A stretch of 64,000 nt of DNA, taken from assembly GCF_900324465.2 (NCBI RefSeq), contig NC_046617.1:11035223-11099222 (forward strand). Direction: 5' to 3'. This DNA comes from Anabas testudineus. Lineage: Eukaryota > Chordata > Actinopteri > Anabantiformes > Anabantidae. Below are positions 44,499 to 57,700 of this stretch, piece after piece; position 1 is the first letter of the stretch; every line of letters starts with the position of its first letter. The position numbers were made by a program, and so were the translations under genes. Below the pieces are notes generated by a model. It was not told where the DNA came from. It searched no databases and worked only from the letters and a program-made list of their open reading frames with translations.

Positions 44499-45990
44499 AA
44501 TGCGTCAAATAGTGCAATGCCTTGAACAAGGTATGAAAACATGACATATTTCATGAAAACTTAACCGTAATCATCGTACTGTAAAGACATTTGTGGCTGA
44601 TTCAGAGCACAGACTGGTTTGTGCAGATAAAGGCAGAATAAGGAAGGTTTCTGCCAGACAAATTAATTGTATTAAGAGAGCAGCTGCTAAAATGCCATTA
44701 CAAAGCAGCAAACAGGTATTTGAAGCTGCTGGCACCTCTGAAGTTCCACGAACCTCAAGGTGTAGGATCCTACAGAGGCTTGCAGTTGTGCATAAACGTT
44801 CCATTCGGCCACCCCTAACCAATGCTGTAATGGGAATTTAAGCTCTTTGTATCTCCTGGTATCTAACTTCCTCAGACACTCAACCTTCTGTTTTCTTACC
44901 AAAGTATGAAACAAATTCTGTCTTTTGATCATGCTGTCTGAGCCTCTCAGGAACTGTCACCTGGGTGTGAAATCCTTCATTCTTCACCAGCAGATGAAAA
45001 TTTCCACAACAATGCTCACAATCAGAAACGGTTGCAGTGGGCCCAGACAATCACGAAGACTAATTTTCAAACTGTCTTGTTTACTGATGAGTGTCGTGCA
45101 ACCCTGGATGGTCCAGATGGATGGAGAAGTGGATGGTTGGTGGATGGCCAACATGTCCCAACCAGGGTGTGACGTCAACAAGGAGGTGGCGGAGTCATGT
45201 TTTGGGCCAGAATCATGGGGAGAGAGCTGGTAGGCCCCTTTAGGGTCCCTGAAGGTGTGAAAATGACCTCTGCAAAGTATATAGAGTTTTTGACTGACCA
45301 CTTTCTTCCATGGTACAAAAAGAAGTACCGTGCCTTCCGTAGCAAAATCATCTTAATGCTTGACAATGCACCATCTTATGCTGCGAAGAATACCTCTGTG
45401 TCATTGGCTGCTATGGGCATAAAAGTTGAGAAACTCACGGTGTGGCCACCATCCTCCCCTGACCTCAACCCAATTGAGAACCTGTGGAGCATCCTCAAGC
45501 AAAAGATCTATTAGGGTGGGAGGCAGTTTGCATCAAAACATTAGCTCTGGGAGGCTATTCTGACATCCTGCAAAGAAATTAAAGCAGAAACTGTGCAAAA
45601 ACTCACAAGTTCAATGGATACAAGATTTGTGAATGGTATATAAAAAAGGGGTCCCATGTTAAGATGTAACATGCCCTGTTAGGATGTTTTTGATTGAAAT
45701 AGCTTTTGATTTCAGTAAATATGACCTGCTAATGCTGCAAATTCAAGAAAAGCCAATTTTCAGTTATTTACAACATATAAAATGTTTTAGGATTGTTGTA
45801 CATAATAATTACGAACAGTGTGTTTTCAGTTTGTCATTTTTGAAAAAAATATTATCAATATGAGGTTTGTTTAATAAAATTCGAATTATACCCTAATAGT
45901 TGATGAGTTGAAAATTATACTGTCAATTGCATTGACTAATTATAAAAATCAGAGAAATATATCATTTGCCTAATAATTTGGAACGCAGTG
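44499..45990 (+). mobile_element. Tc1-like DNA transposon, 5'-truncated and inactive
   Basis: Encodes a decayed Tc1/mariner transposase on the plus strand. Recognisable are RQIVQCLEQGMKT and HRTVKTFVADSEHR (DNA-binding part), LFTDEC (first Asp), GGGVMFWARIMG, MLDNAPSYAAKN (second Asp) and WPPSSPDLNPIENLW (Glu). There are 37 residues between the second Asp and the Glu, so this looks like the DD37E subgroup rather than classic DD34E. The frame is broken by several stops (for example HVPTRV then TGA, a CpG-decay type change) and by a nested insertion. The right end, TTTGGAACGCAGTG followed by TA, is a typical terminal repeat at a TA site matching CTTATGTC in the uninterrupted trip10 copy (60911). 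The left terminal repeat and about 125 bp of flanking trip10 sequence (matching 60786-60910) are gone. Confidence 0.88.
44827..45016. repeat. Insertion nested in the Tc1-like element
   Basis: About 183 bp plus a flanking 7-bp direct repeat CAATGCT (44820-44826 and 45010-45016) interrupts the transposase between PPLTNA and HNQKRLQWAQ, which should be continuous. The insert has no coding sequence and no terminal inverted repeat that I can see. It may be a small non-autonomous element. Confidence 0.5.
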
Positions 45991-45992
45991 TA

Positions 45993-46265
45993 TGTCTGGC
46001 ATCACAATTGAATCTTTGTACCAATATCAGGATGACATCAGGTTTGCCAGGTCAGAAAAACAAAAAAACTTCTACTGTCTATTGGGTATCTATTAGGGTC
46101 AAGAGAGCTTCACTGCATAGCAAAATACCGCTCTTATCTCAATGGAGCACAGTGAAGGAGGTCCAAAATTAAACCTGCGATACGAAAGGCTGACCACTAA
46201 CCAGCTAATGGTTGCCGTCCTCCAAGTCGATTTCCTGTTAAATCAGTCACAAAGTATCTTTACAG
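45993..46265 (+). pseudogene. trip10: trip10 intron remnants up to the duplication junction
   Basis: 45993-46228 matches trip10 intron 60913-61148, and 46229-46265 matches 62003-62042, so about 850 bp of intron is deleted between them. The last bases, TATCTTTACAG, abut angptl6-derived sequence and mark the tandem-duplication breakpoint. Confidence 0.85.
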
Positions 46266-46748
46266 TGTAACAAAACCCAATATAAGCTGGAGGACTGGCA
46301 GGGCCGGCAGGTGTTTGCAGAGTATGACAGCTTCCACCTGGAGCTGGAGAGTGACTGGTACAGGCTATGGTTAGGACAATACCATGGGACTGCAGGGGAC
46401 TCGCTCTCATGGCACAACAATAAGGCCTTCACCACTCTGGATCGAGACAAGGACAGCTACACCGGTCTACTCCCCTCCCCCCTCTGTTCCTGTTTATTAT
46501 CTGTCTCTTGGCTGACTTTTTGTTTGAATAACCTTTTATGTTTATGATTGTTTCCTCAGGAAATTGTGCTCATTACCAGAAAGGAGGTTGGTGGTACCAC
46601 ATGTGCGCCCACTCCAACCTGAATGGTGTGTGGTATCGGGACGGACACTATCGCAGTACCACTATACCAGGATGGGGTCTACTGGGCTGAGTTCCATGGG
46701 GGGTCCTACTCTCTAAAACGAGTGTCCATGATGGTTAAACCTAGATAG
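46266..46748 (+). pseudogene. angptl6: angptl6 3' fragment (fibrinogen-domain exons)
   Basis: Copy of the last two angptl6 exons. The first part (to 46464) lacks the original 3' splice site and the start of its exon and has a 12-nt in-frame deletion. The last exon (46560 on) carries a 4-nt insertion (CAGTACCACTATACC against CAGCCGCTACC) that shifts the frame and stops it early. The signal peptide, coiled coil and half of the fibrinogen domain are missing, so it is a pseudogene. Its 3' flank, including the poly(A) signal, is nearly identical to 38624-39168. Confidence 0.92.
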
Positions 46749-49700
46749 TAACATAGATGTGTTACGAATATGTGTGATGTGAACGCTGTGTATGATGTGA
46801 GTCTTAAATATCTGTAGAGGGAGGTAAACAATGTTAAACTATCTTTTTAAGAGAATCTACATATTCAGTGATATGTTTCGTGACTGCTTTTAAAATTCTT
46901 AGATGACTAAGACTAATTTGTACCTAGTTGACATGACTGTGTTGCAGTTTGTGGATGCACTTGAATAAAATGATACAAAACTAATTGTTGTAAGCGTCTT
47001 AAAAACAGTGAATGACTTTGTGAAAAAAAGGGATGTGGATCCATGCATTGTTCCACAAACAGGCTGCTTGTGGCATCATATTTCCGTTTCATAGACATTG
47101 TACATTTCCTGTGCACTGGGGCGTAGCATTTCCCCTTCTACTGATTTTAAGCCTATCTAAGTGTTAGCGGCAGTTCATCTTCATCAGGGCCAGCTCTGAT
47201 ACAGGATTTATGTAAACCATTTTCTGAAGCTGGATATCTTTGAGACCATCCTGAAACACACATCTCACATGCTCCATCCTTCACCCTTCTGCATGCTGAC
47301 TAACATGCTTCCTCTCAGGATGTTGGTCGCTCTCATGTTCATGTTTTTACTGTCTGGTGAGTTACAGTGTTGGTGTACAACAGAACAGATTTGAAGTGTT
47401 ACATATTATTTATTTTATGAATAGAGCTTAGAATATGTTGAAATGCTGGGGCAGTTGATTTGCTAATAGTTTCAGTAGCTCCACGTGTAACTAGTGAAGG
47501 CATGAGCAAAAAAATGTAGGTGGATAATTTATTAGTTTATTAATTTTCTGATGAGTGATGTTTTTGTGTATAATCTAAAAGTGTGGATATATTTAGAGGC
47601 CAATACATGTGTAACTTCTGTTAAAGGAAACAACACATTGACATTTGGGAGAGGTAGGTGGTTGTGGTAAAATGACTGCTGTACCCTCTGTGACAGATGG
47701 CTTAACGAAGTAGATTAGCTATATATAGATCAGGCATCGGCAGCACAGCATATTGATTTACATACAGAATATAAATTCTGTGTTCATATATTGTCAGTGT
47801 CAGAGATGTAAATCTAAACAGACAATAACACTACATTACAACTTAGAATTTTTTATTACCATTTTCAGCATGACAATCATATACATACAGTTTGAAGACA
47901 ATAGGATCACTAGCCTAGCAAAAACTAGTTATGAGTTATGAGTACCTATACTTTTTTCAATTAGTGAACGTTATACAACTAGATCTCAGATCTGTGATTT
48001 AGCATTATTATCACGACTTTTATATTATTACTACAAGGTACTTCATGGACACGCCATTGTGCCATGAGCTAAAATTCAGCCTCACACATTACACGTGTAA
48101 GGTTGTTCCTGGTATAAACGGCATGCATTCATGTACTGAGCTGCTAGAGTGCAGCAAAGCCTGAAGTACAGTGAGAAAATGACTGTTTTCGTCTGTCAAC
48201 AGATGTGGTCAGTACATGCCCTGCAGAGCACAACCCTCTTACGCTGGATCCTCCAGAGGTTAAAATAAAATATGGACAGGATCTCTTGGTAAACTGCACC
48301 AGCATAGTTCAAGACCATGAAGGGATGCAGTGGTGCAGTGGAACCGAATGCACTGACATGGAAAATGAGCGCGCTTTTGTCCAATGGGCACTGATAGCGT
48401 CTGAATGGAATATAAACGGCTCTTGCATAATAAAGCTGAATGAAACTGTTAAGTGCAGCAAAGACCTTGAAATCACTGTGTACAGTAAGTATGATTTCAA
48501 ATGAATATTATGAAGTGGTAAAAGATCAGTAACAATCAAGATAATTTTGTCATTGTCTGATTTCATTTTGATAGAGAATCCCGATATGGCTTACCTGCAT
48601 CCTGTTGGTGTTATGGTGGAAGGAGAACAACATAAGTTGCAGTGTGATATCATCAATGTTGCGCCTGTGCAGGACTTCACCGTGAGGTGGTCCAAAGACG
48701 ACATAACCATCAAGACAACGTCTTTCACCAAAGAAGACAAAACACCAGCAAATTTTTCCTCTTTCCTGCCAGTCAGCGTCAGCAGAGAGAAAGATGAAGT
48801 TCAGTATAGCTGTGAGGCTCAGCTGGACTATGACACAGACTTGGTTGTAACTTCAAGCACAATCATCGTTTCTGTGAACTGTGAGTAAGCAACAGTAAAA
48901 ACCACTTCTAATTTCCTTGCATAGACAAGACACATAATGTCATTGTGTACACTTTTGAATGATTAAATGTTACATTTGCCTCTTCAGATGCTCCTGAGCT
49001 CAAATACAAAACTGCTGATGTTATTGATGTGGAAGAGGGTAATATTGTCACCGTGAGCTGTGAGGCTGATGGAAACCCTCCTCCTGACTATCACTGGACC
49101 AAAGATGGGAAGATGTTGGAAAACGAAAACAATCCCAGTCTTACAATTACTGAAGTAAACGCCAATGCAACCTACACCTGCACAGCTAGCAATACTGTGG
49201 GAAGCATAACTGAGCAAATCCATGTTTATGTGAAAAGAAAAATCAGTCCACCTGTTGTAGACGTGACCACACCGGCAGCATCAGCCCTACAAAACGGTAA
49301 ACATCCATGTGTACATTTGATTGGATATGAAATATGTAACACTTATTTCTGTGATGGTCAACTGGATACAGTTGAATATTCATTATTACTGTGCATCAGC
49401 ATGAAGGTAATTGGATCTGATTGATTTTCACTGACAGATTGTGCTCCAACATTAATGCCATCTGAACTGGTGGTGAGATTTGGAGAGTCAGCTTCAATTA
49501 ACTGCACCAGTTCACACCCAGATTTTGAGGGAATGGGCTGGGAAGCTCCACATGGAGGCAGCGGATTTGTAAAAATTCCTATAGTCACGTGGAAAGTTGA
49601 AAGGGTGGAAGTCTGGAAACCAGATCCTTTCTGTTATGTCACTCTGAAAAATGATGAACAGTGTACTGTACATATCCAAACATCACTGTCTATAGTAAGT

Positions 49701-51397
49701 ATAAGTCTTAACGCAATTTACATTACGAATCTTATGCTGTATTAAACAGGTTTGGTTCCGATATAAATAGCCGATTATAAGTGTGTTTCTCTTTTTACCA
49801 ATTATGTTCTTTTATTACAGAGACGCCTGATAGTGTGTCAGTGTCTGCTTCGTCTGATGAACCGTTGGTGGAGGGCAGGGAGTTCTTGCTGACATGTGAC
49901 ATTATCAATGTGGCTCCTATAAAGAAACCTCATTGTGGAGTGGTACCGAGACCATGAAAAAGTGCACACAGAAACGTTTAAAAACGACATCTCCAAGCAT
50001 CCAAATAATGTGACCTCTACCTGGAAAATGATCCCCAAGAAAAGTTACAATGGAACAAAATTCACATGCAAGGCTGAGCTGGACCTAGGACCAAAGGGAC
50101 CGGAACCTGTCCCTACTGCAACCTCAGAACCTTACATTGCTGTTGTACACTGTGAGTTTTCCATTAATCTATTTATTATTTTATTCCCACACACCCACCT
50201 CTCAGCTATTTGAATAGCCTGCAGCCTATTATTTCTACTTCTCAACCCCTTTTTTTTTGACAGTTGCCCCTACGTTCAAGGAAGGAAATGACAGTAAGGA
50301 GGTGAATCAGGGTGAAAACGTGACTTTTTCCTGCCATGCTGAGGGAAACCCTGCTCCCGAGATTCACTGGAACTACACCTCTGCAGAGAGTGTGTGGGAG
50401 ACCAGTGGAGGGCGCCAGAAGAATATAACCATCAAAGCCACGTCTACCAATGCTGGTGTTTACATTTGTGTTGCCACGAATGAATTTGGGAAGGTGACAA
50501 GATCTGTCACACTGAAGATAAAAGGTATGATCTTTGACTGTGTGATGGACACTTTCGGACGTACACAGTGAAGAGCTAACTTATATTAATGTATATCATT
50601 ATGTTGTTGTGGTTTGTCTTACAGGTAAAGCTGATGAAGGCGTCTCAGGCTTTTCTTGGTGGCACCTGGTTTTGAAGGCCCTTATCATTTTAATTGCCTT
50701 CCTCTTGCTCGTCCTCTTCATCAATCTCTGGAGAAATCATACGATACATAGACAATATAGCTTTATCAATCCAGCTATCCCTCTAACTACCAGGGCTTAA
50801 CTTAGTTTTGGGCATTGAATTTTTTTTTGATATTTTATTTATCTCTGATAGCAAGAATGAGATTTATTTTTTTGTGTTTATTTTTCTATGACAGGGTCAT
50901 AACTGAACATCCTGATGGAGCAGATGTAAGTTACATTTTGTACATATGTGGTGGTGGAGGGAGCTAATTTAATCAGATGTTCTCCAAGAAGTGCCTTTTT
51001 CAATGAAATTAAATTGAACTCTTTAGTCACAGTGATAATGTGTCTGTAATATTTTGAACATCTTGATTGCTCACTGTTTACTGTATAGTTTGTACTCATA
51101 AAACCTTTGTGTTCTTTATCTTATTTTGCTTTAGTTTTATGTTTCTATGCTGTGAATGAACAAAAATCTTTCCAACATTTTGCACAGTGACGCCAGATTT
51201 GTGCATTGTTGTAGCCTCACTTCACTTAAATCGTTCAATTGGAAATAGAGAAACCTGCTTCAGGCTTTAATTATGGGACAATTGTGAGATGAGCAGCACT
51301 GAGACTGACTGACTGTGTGTGTGTCCAGCATCAGTCGTGTGTTTTAGCGTCTGTTGATTCTTGGGTTTATTTTAGTTTGGGCATCAATTCAGCAAAG
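46267..51397. repeat. Segmental duplication, right copy
   Basis: Partner of 38133-43357. It contains the truncated angptl6 fragment, its 3' flank, and icam copy B with its 3' flank, and it runs into the intact trip10 locus. Confidence 0.92.
47305..50800 (+). CDS. ICAM-like six-Ig adhesion receptor (copy B), frame-disrupted
   Basis: Tandem paralogue of the gene at 39181. Exons: 47305-47356, 48203-48484, 48575-48880, 48988-49296, 49438-49694, 49821-50151, 50264-50524, 50625-50800. Signal peptide, D1-D3, D6, transmembrane helix (WWHLVLKALIILIAFLLLVL) and tail are intact. The fifth exon is 257 nt against 252 in copy A (one extra codon plus an extra AT at CATATCC), and the sixth is 331 against 330. 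The total restores frame, but between the two changes the shifted frame hits TGA at 49890-49892. With copy A splicing it would end early in D5, as a secreted D1-D4 form or an unstable mRNA. Skipping both exons joins phase 1 to phase 1 and would give an open four-Ig receptor. It could also be a young pseudogene, or an assembly error could be involved. Confidence 0.8.
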
Positions 51398-51787
51398 TGT
51401 CATTATAAACGAGGTGAAAGACACTTAGAAACACCTTTTAAAGCCAAGTGGAGCTGCCAGTTGTCAGGATGTGTCTGTGTGGCTCAGTACTGCCGCTTTA
51501 AGACCTAAGATTTGGGAGTGACGCGGATGTGAAAGCTCGTTTATCCCTCTTTCCTTCGCTATGAAAAATATCTGGACAAACTAGACGCACGACAGCCAGC
51601 CTCGGGTAATTGGCTCATTATGAAGCTGGTTTACATTACATATTGAATGAACTACAACCGGAGTGCGTAGTGGTTACGGCTTATTTATCAAGCTGGATTA
51701 AAGTTGCCTGGGCCGTCCTCCGCGCTGCTGGGATAACTTTGGAGAAGTTCTTTGTATTCGGGAGGCAGCTTGGGCAACAAGCTGAAC
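50801..51787 (+). other. icam copy B flank and trip10 leader/promoter
   Basis: The first 600 bp match the flank of copy A (42757-43357). From about 51400 to 51787 the sequence has no match in the left copy and should hold the trip10 promoter and 5' UTR. It is richer in CpG (for example GTGACGCGG and CTAGACGCACGACAGCC) but has no clear TATA box. Confidence 0.5.
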
Positions 51788-54700
51788 ATGGACTGGGGCA
51801 CGGAGCTGTGGGTGAGTCCATCATCTGCCCTGCTTCGATTATAGTGTTAATGTGGCTTAGTGAGGTTTTATAGGCAGTGTTCGCTAAAGTCGAGATTGTT
51901 TAATGCAATTAATGTATGAAGAAAAAGCAGTGAACCGCTGGCTCTGCAGCTTGTGTTTGCGAAACGGTGCGTTCAGGAACGCGCTTCCATTTTCGGACAG
52001 TTTCCTTTAGTAGACTAATAAGTGGCTCAAACAAAGAGTGGGTCACCACAAGCTCATTTATCAACGTGCTGCGCTGATGGAAAATGAAGCACAGACACGG
52101 TTAACCTGATTTATTTGTTGTTGTTTTCCTGAATCAGTCATGAACATGAAAGTAGCCGTGAGGTAGGATAGTCGGCTGGAGGTACAGTGCGCGACCCAAA
52201 CACTTGGAAAGTCACAGAAATTCAAAACTTTGATTGGACCGTGAAGAGAGGAGTCGTTTTCTCGTATTGTTTGTCAGCTTTCAGGCATAAATCCTCTATT
52301 GTTAATCATACGTAACGTACTAATCAACAATAAAATAATTTAAAAATCCAATTTGCCAAACAGTTTTTTTTCCATCAAGTTGAACATTGTGTCAGGATGT
52401 TATTTATTCTGCTTGTACAAAAGGGTTTTAAGTATGTTGAGGTGCATTGTACCCGGTGGGATGTTTCACTGTTTACAGTCTGACACACCTTGTTTCCATA
52501 GAGATGAAATCAGATGCTGTCATTTGCCTAACCAGCAAACATCAGCACTAAAGTGCTGTGTGTGTGTGTGTGTGTGTATACACCTGACTGGTCAGATGTT
52601 GATTTCAGGAGTCACTGATGTTTACAATACGGTCTGAAGAGGTCATTTGTTGGAATATGTAAATACAGTAGATTTGCTAGGGCATTGCCTTTAATTGATT
52701 TTAGTTGACCTGTTGCACATATGAAAAAGAATCACTCCAGCTGGTCTCCTTTAAAGATGAGTGCTTCTGGCAGGTCAACACACAGGCTGCTATGTACTAA
52801 ACTCTAAGCTACTTCTTAAATGTAACAGCAGTGACCCTGCATGTAACGAGCTACCTTGATGCCCAAAGCAACACAATTGCAAACAATTACACAGGCACAT
52901 TTTCAGGGAACCTGAATATGTAAAATGGAGCACTGCAAAGAGGTCATGACCTCATTACAGTGTATCCCCCTAGGCCTCTTCCTCTGTCCCCCTTGCATCG
53001 TATATGCTGGTGGAACAGACTAATTAGTTTTGCCCTACTTTGAGTCAGAGAAACACCCATACACCAGTATTAATCGGAGGCTCTGTCTATGTGCAGGAGT
53101 CTCTCCTATTCACAGCATAGAATCGTGTGACTGGTTTTAGAGGAAACTCTTCTCCCAAAGCTACTATTCTGCTTTTACTTAATGTAAAATACTAATGGTT
53201 TCATTAAAAGTTAAAAAAACAAAACAACTTGACTCTAAGTTTCTGTACATTAGGTTGCATTGGCTGTATTCTCACCTGTCTGGTTAGACAAAGCCCTGTA
53301 GACATAATTGGTTTGGCTGGAGAGACTTTGCCCAAGTCAGTGCTGTGGCATCTGTCCCCCTGTTGCCGTTAATCCCATGGCTATTTTAAGGCACTAGTTT
53401 GCAGAGAGCAAGATCACTGTCTAGGCATTAGCTGTGATAGTGAGTGTTACCAGGCCACTCTTGAGAACTACTGTGGCAGGACTGCCTGGGCTAGGCCCCT
53501 AATTTTCTAGAAGACAGGGTGACTCAAGAGTGAAACATCCATCCAAGCCCTGTAGGTTGATGACTTTCTGAGTGACTCCTGTAGAAGTCATGTGGCATTG
53601 CTTGATGCCAGTTTTCTCCCTGATATTACTGGAAGTATTGGGAGATTACACAAAAAGGACACTCTGCATATGTGCTAAGTTTAATTGGATATTTGAAATA
53701 TCAATTTAGGCCTATATGTTTTTTTTTTAACCCTACTGCCTAAATATGTGCCATAAAATGGAAGCTGTGGCTTTTCTTGTTAAGAAATTCTACAAAAGAT
53801 GCTACTGATGCTACCCGTGGAACCTTATACAATAAGTAAAAATGTCTAAAATATACGTGATATGTGATGACAGCACTTGGAAGAAGAAGAAGAAGAAGAA
53901 GATGTATAGGATATAAGACCTACCAGAAACAGAACTATACAAAGACAAGTGGACTACTTGGAAGTTGTCAAGAGCAGAACCATTTATGATTTATGAAAAA
54001 TCACTTCAGTACAAACCCACTCTATGGGGATCTATAAAGATAATTTTAGACGGTCATAAAATTATCTTTATATGGCTTTAGATGGTAATAAATTGTAGAA
54101 GTCTCACTGCCACTGGTATTTGACGTTGACACTGATTATGTTCTTACAAACTACAATTTTAAATGAGACTAGTATTTCTTTTTAATTTGGGAACTCTGTT
54201 TTAAATCAAGTAATTGAAAACTAACTCACACAGACTTTTAAGATGCTTTTTTGCCTTTATTTATATTTATTAAAAAACACATTTTCCCATAGTGTTAAAT
54301 TTAATTTTGAAGAAAGAATAAACCCTTGAACTGAGTACTGATTCTTTGGGTAATGGTGAGTGGGAGGCATGTTAGAATAGTTAAACATGCTGTTTTTGCC
54401 ACTTCATAACCATCTGAAACTTGTATTTTTATTATTGGAACCAAAGGCAACAGGGAACAATAAATGGTAGTAACTAGTAAAAATGTTGTTGCTTGTCTTG
54501 TAAAAACTGTATATTTAACAATGGGTGAAACCCATTGGCACCACACTTCCTTATAATATTCCTGACAGTGTAAATCCTTGCATCATTTTGGAGAAAAACA
54601 TCTGTATGCTAGCAGACATGCTAGTTATACCTCATTAAAAACCACCAATAAAAGACAATTGATGTGCAGGGTCTAAACGGGAGTCAGAATATTGGTCTGG

Positions 54701-57700
54701 ATACAGAGAGATAAACCCAACACTTAGCAATTCCTGACCTCACCATCAATGTCCACAGTAGTTGCCCTTTTTGCACACAAGTCACTAGTTCACAAATGGG
54801 ATATGCAAATAATAGACTTATCTATATGAAATACCCGCATCAAGAGCTCAAGGAAGTACTTTACATGTCTGCTATCATTGCTTTTCATAATATGATGCAT
54901 GACCTCCCCTGAGTTATGAAATTGTCAATCTACAATTAAGACTTCAACAGTTCAGTTAGTTCAGCCCTACTATTTACTTCAATGCAGGGTTTAATCATGA
55001 ATCTGTAACTCTGGGAGGGAATGTGGCTAAAATTTGATGGCACTCTACTGCTGCATGTGTGTTGATTTTTCACTTATGATAAATCCTGGCCACTATTTGA
55101 ATGTGTCTAAATGTGCCTCTTTCATATTCCTCTTTTTTTATCATATCTTTTCCATGTAAGGGATTATATGCATCAGATATTAACGCACCTAGTCTTCTTT
55201 TAAGTGGCTGTGCAAAGGTTGTACTGGATGCAGACTAGTACTGCACAATGTAAATAAATAACTTGACTCTTTTAAGTTGGATAGATTTAAACAGAGTTAC
55301 ACAAAACATTTTTGATTACTCTAGTAAAATCCTTCTTGATTATTGTAACTAGAGATAAATTCAGTGCAGGTCATTTCTATGTTGTGTTGTTAACACAAGC
55401 ACCATAGGAAATCAGAAAATCTTTAGTTGTAAGTAAGGTGTATTGACTTCTGTTCCATAATTAATGACACTAAATTAAGCCTGGAGCACTGCCTTCTGGT
55501 TAGGTGTTACAGTGGTGATGGATTGCAGTCCTCCTTTTGTAATCTTTTAGCCCTGTTCTGTAATTAGGCTGAACACTGTCACATTCATTTGGGTTTTGTC
55601 TCTTTAGGATTAACTGAAGTGCATAAAGGGTACAGGAGAACATGGCCCAACTTGTCAGCAATGGCCCTTTCTAATTGAGCCCATTCCTAATATTCAAAAG
55701 AAGATTGGCTGAGATATCATCTCTCACTCTTAACGTACCTGTCTGAGCATGAAGGTTTAATAACGTGCTCTGCTAAAGAAGCAAAAGAGGAACACGATAA
55801 ACTGCCTAGTAACACACAGTATGAAAAAAAAAATAATAATAATCAGCAAATTTAGTTGTACTGTGCCAGAGGTCTTTCAAGTTGAAACTAGACATGAACT
55901 AGGTCAAAGAGCTACATTCACATTTACTCTCTAAAGCTCATTTTATGTAATTCAGAATGTTACATTGCTATTCAGTACAGCAGCAGATGTATCAGCAGAG
56001 CAGTACATGTTATGACACTATATCCTTTCGACACAGGATGTCCACTCTTTTGAGCATGATGGGTGCCCCGTGATTTAAAACAAGCTGGAATGCTAGAAAT
56101 CATTGCCAGGTTTTTTTGTGTGTGGAGTGGAGAGCATTTGTGAAATCCAACATGCAGGACCAAGCCTTGATATGTTTATTGCCATCCACCCAAGATACTC
56201 ATGACCTTAAGCCTCCCAGTTTTGACCTAGATGTTAACACATGGTTCCACATCCCTCAGTGTGGTAGTTTAATATCTTTTCCTTATTTGTCTCTCGTGCT
56301 CCTGTCTTCAGGACCAGTATGACATCATTGACAAGCACACACAGTCTGGCCTGGAGCTGGTGGAGAAGTATGTGAAATTTGTGAAGGAGAGGACAGAGAT
56401 TGAGCAGAACTATGCCAAACAACTGAGGTAGGTCTCGGCCTCTTGTCGTTGTTCTCCTGAGCTATGCGCCTGAAATACTTTAGTGTGAGTGTGCTGCTCG
56501 TGTCAGTGTGTGTTGTCAATGTGTGTTTGCATTTGTGCATGTTAAAAGGCTGTTTATGAAATGTTTGTGGGGTCTTATGACCACTTTGGGACAGAATCTA
56601 GCTTGTCCATGAAACACTGGCCTCATTCTCCAGCTGCAGCCTGCTCGTTGTCTTGCTCTTTCTCTCTCTTCTTGCATGGGGCTCCCTCTCCCAGTTGTTT
56701 CCCATCTGCAGGCCCACATCTGTAGTGCTGAGCTTTGCTGGAGAGGAGAGGAAGTGGGAGCAGACTGGCACATGATAGACAGGATGTGGTCAGAGAGAGA
56801 GTGAAAGAAGGAAGAACGATTATTTTAACATGTTCATTGTGGACTTTTGTTTTTAATCCTATTGTATAAAACAGACAGTGGGTTGTTGCAAAATAGTGAG
56901 CATTCTTAAACCGTAATCCATCGTTTCACCCATTTGCCAGTAACAATTTGTTTATTTGCACTTTCATTTTCCACAGGAACCTTTCAAAGAAATACAACCT
57001 AAAAAGAAGCAGCAAAGATGACCTAGAGAGCAGGTGAGCCACTACGGGGTTTCTTCCAAAGCTTTTTGCCAATAAAATAAAGAATTGGATGTTTGAAAAT
57101 ATTCAATGTTCAATATTTGCTTTTGAGAAAAAGCCTATAAACCCACTTACACTACCTGTGTAGTGTCTTCCACCAGCTGGTGTACATACCAAGCATTTAG
57201 TAGCTAAAGAGACAAATGTTTCCCTCAGGAGTTGGTAGAGATCAGAAAGTGAGCTTATAGAGAGTGAGTATGGGATTTGCATTTATCAGGAAAACACAAA
57301 CACAAGTTCAAATTAATGATATTCTTGCTCAGTAATGCAATTCCTTCTTTCTAAGTTCATCATATGCAACTTATTTCTACTGCAACTAAGTCTATTATTG
57401 CAGATGTAAGTATAATAATGTGATAATTGTGCTTACTTTGTCAATTTGGACTACCGCTTGTTAAACTAACAGGAAAACAGGGCTCCCAGTAACGTAATAG
57501 GAATCATGTAGTCATTAGTGTCCTCCATGTTGTAGTCGGGGGCTGCTGTTAGATCCATTCAAATACGCCTAAAAGGAAACAGGAATAAGGAAGTCATGGG
57601 CTTCTTATCATGACTCGGCCTGCTGTTGATTGCCCTTTGAGCCTGTGTTGTTGTCATCTTATCACTGGCCACATCGCTTTGTCTTTATTTCTCCACCCTT

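Noticed and set aside
45197-45514. 105-codon open frame as a possible host gene
   Set aside because: It is the catalytic part of the Tc1-like transposase (MLDNAPSY, PDLNPIEN).
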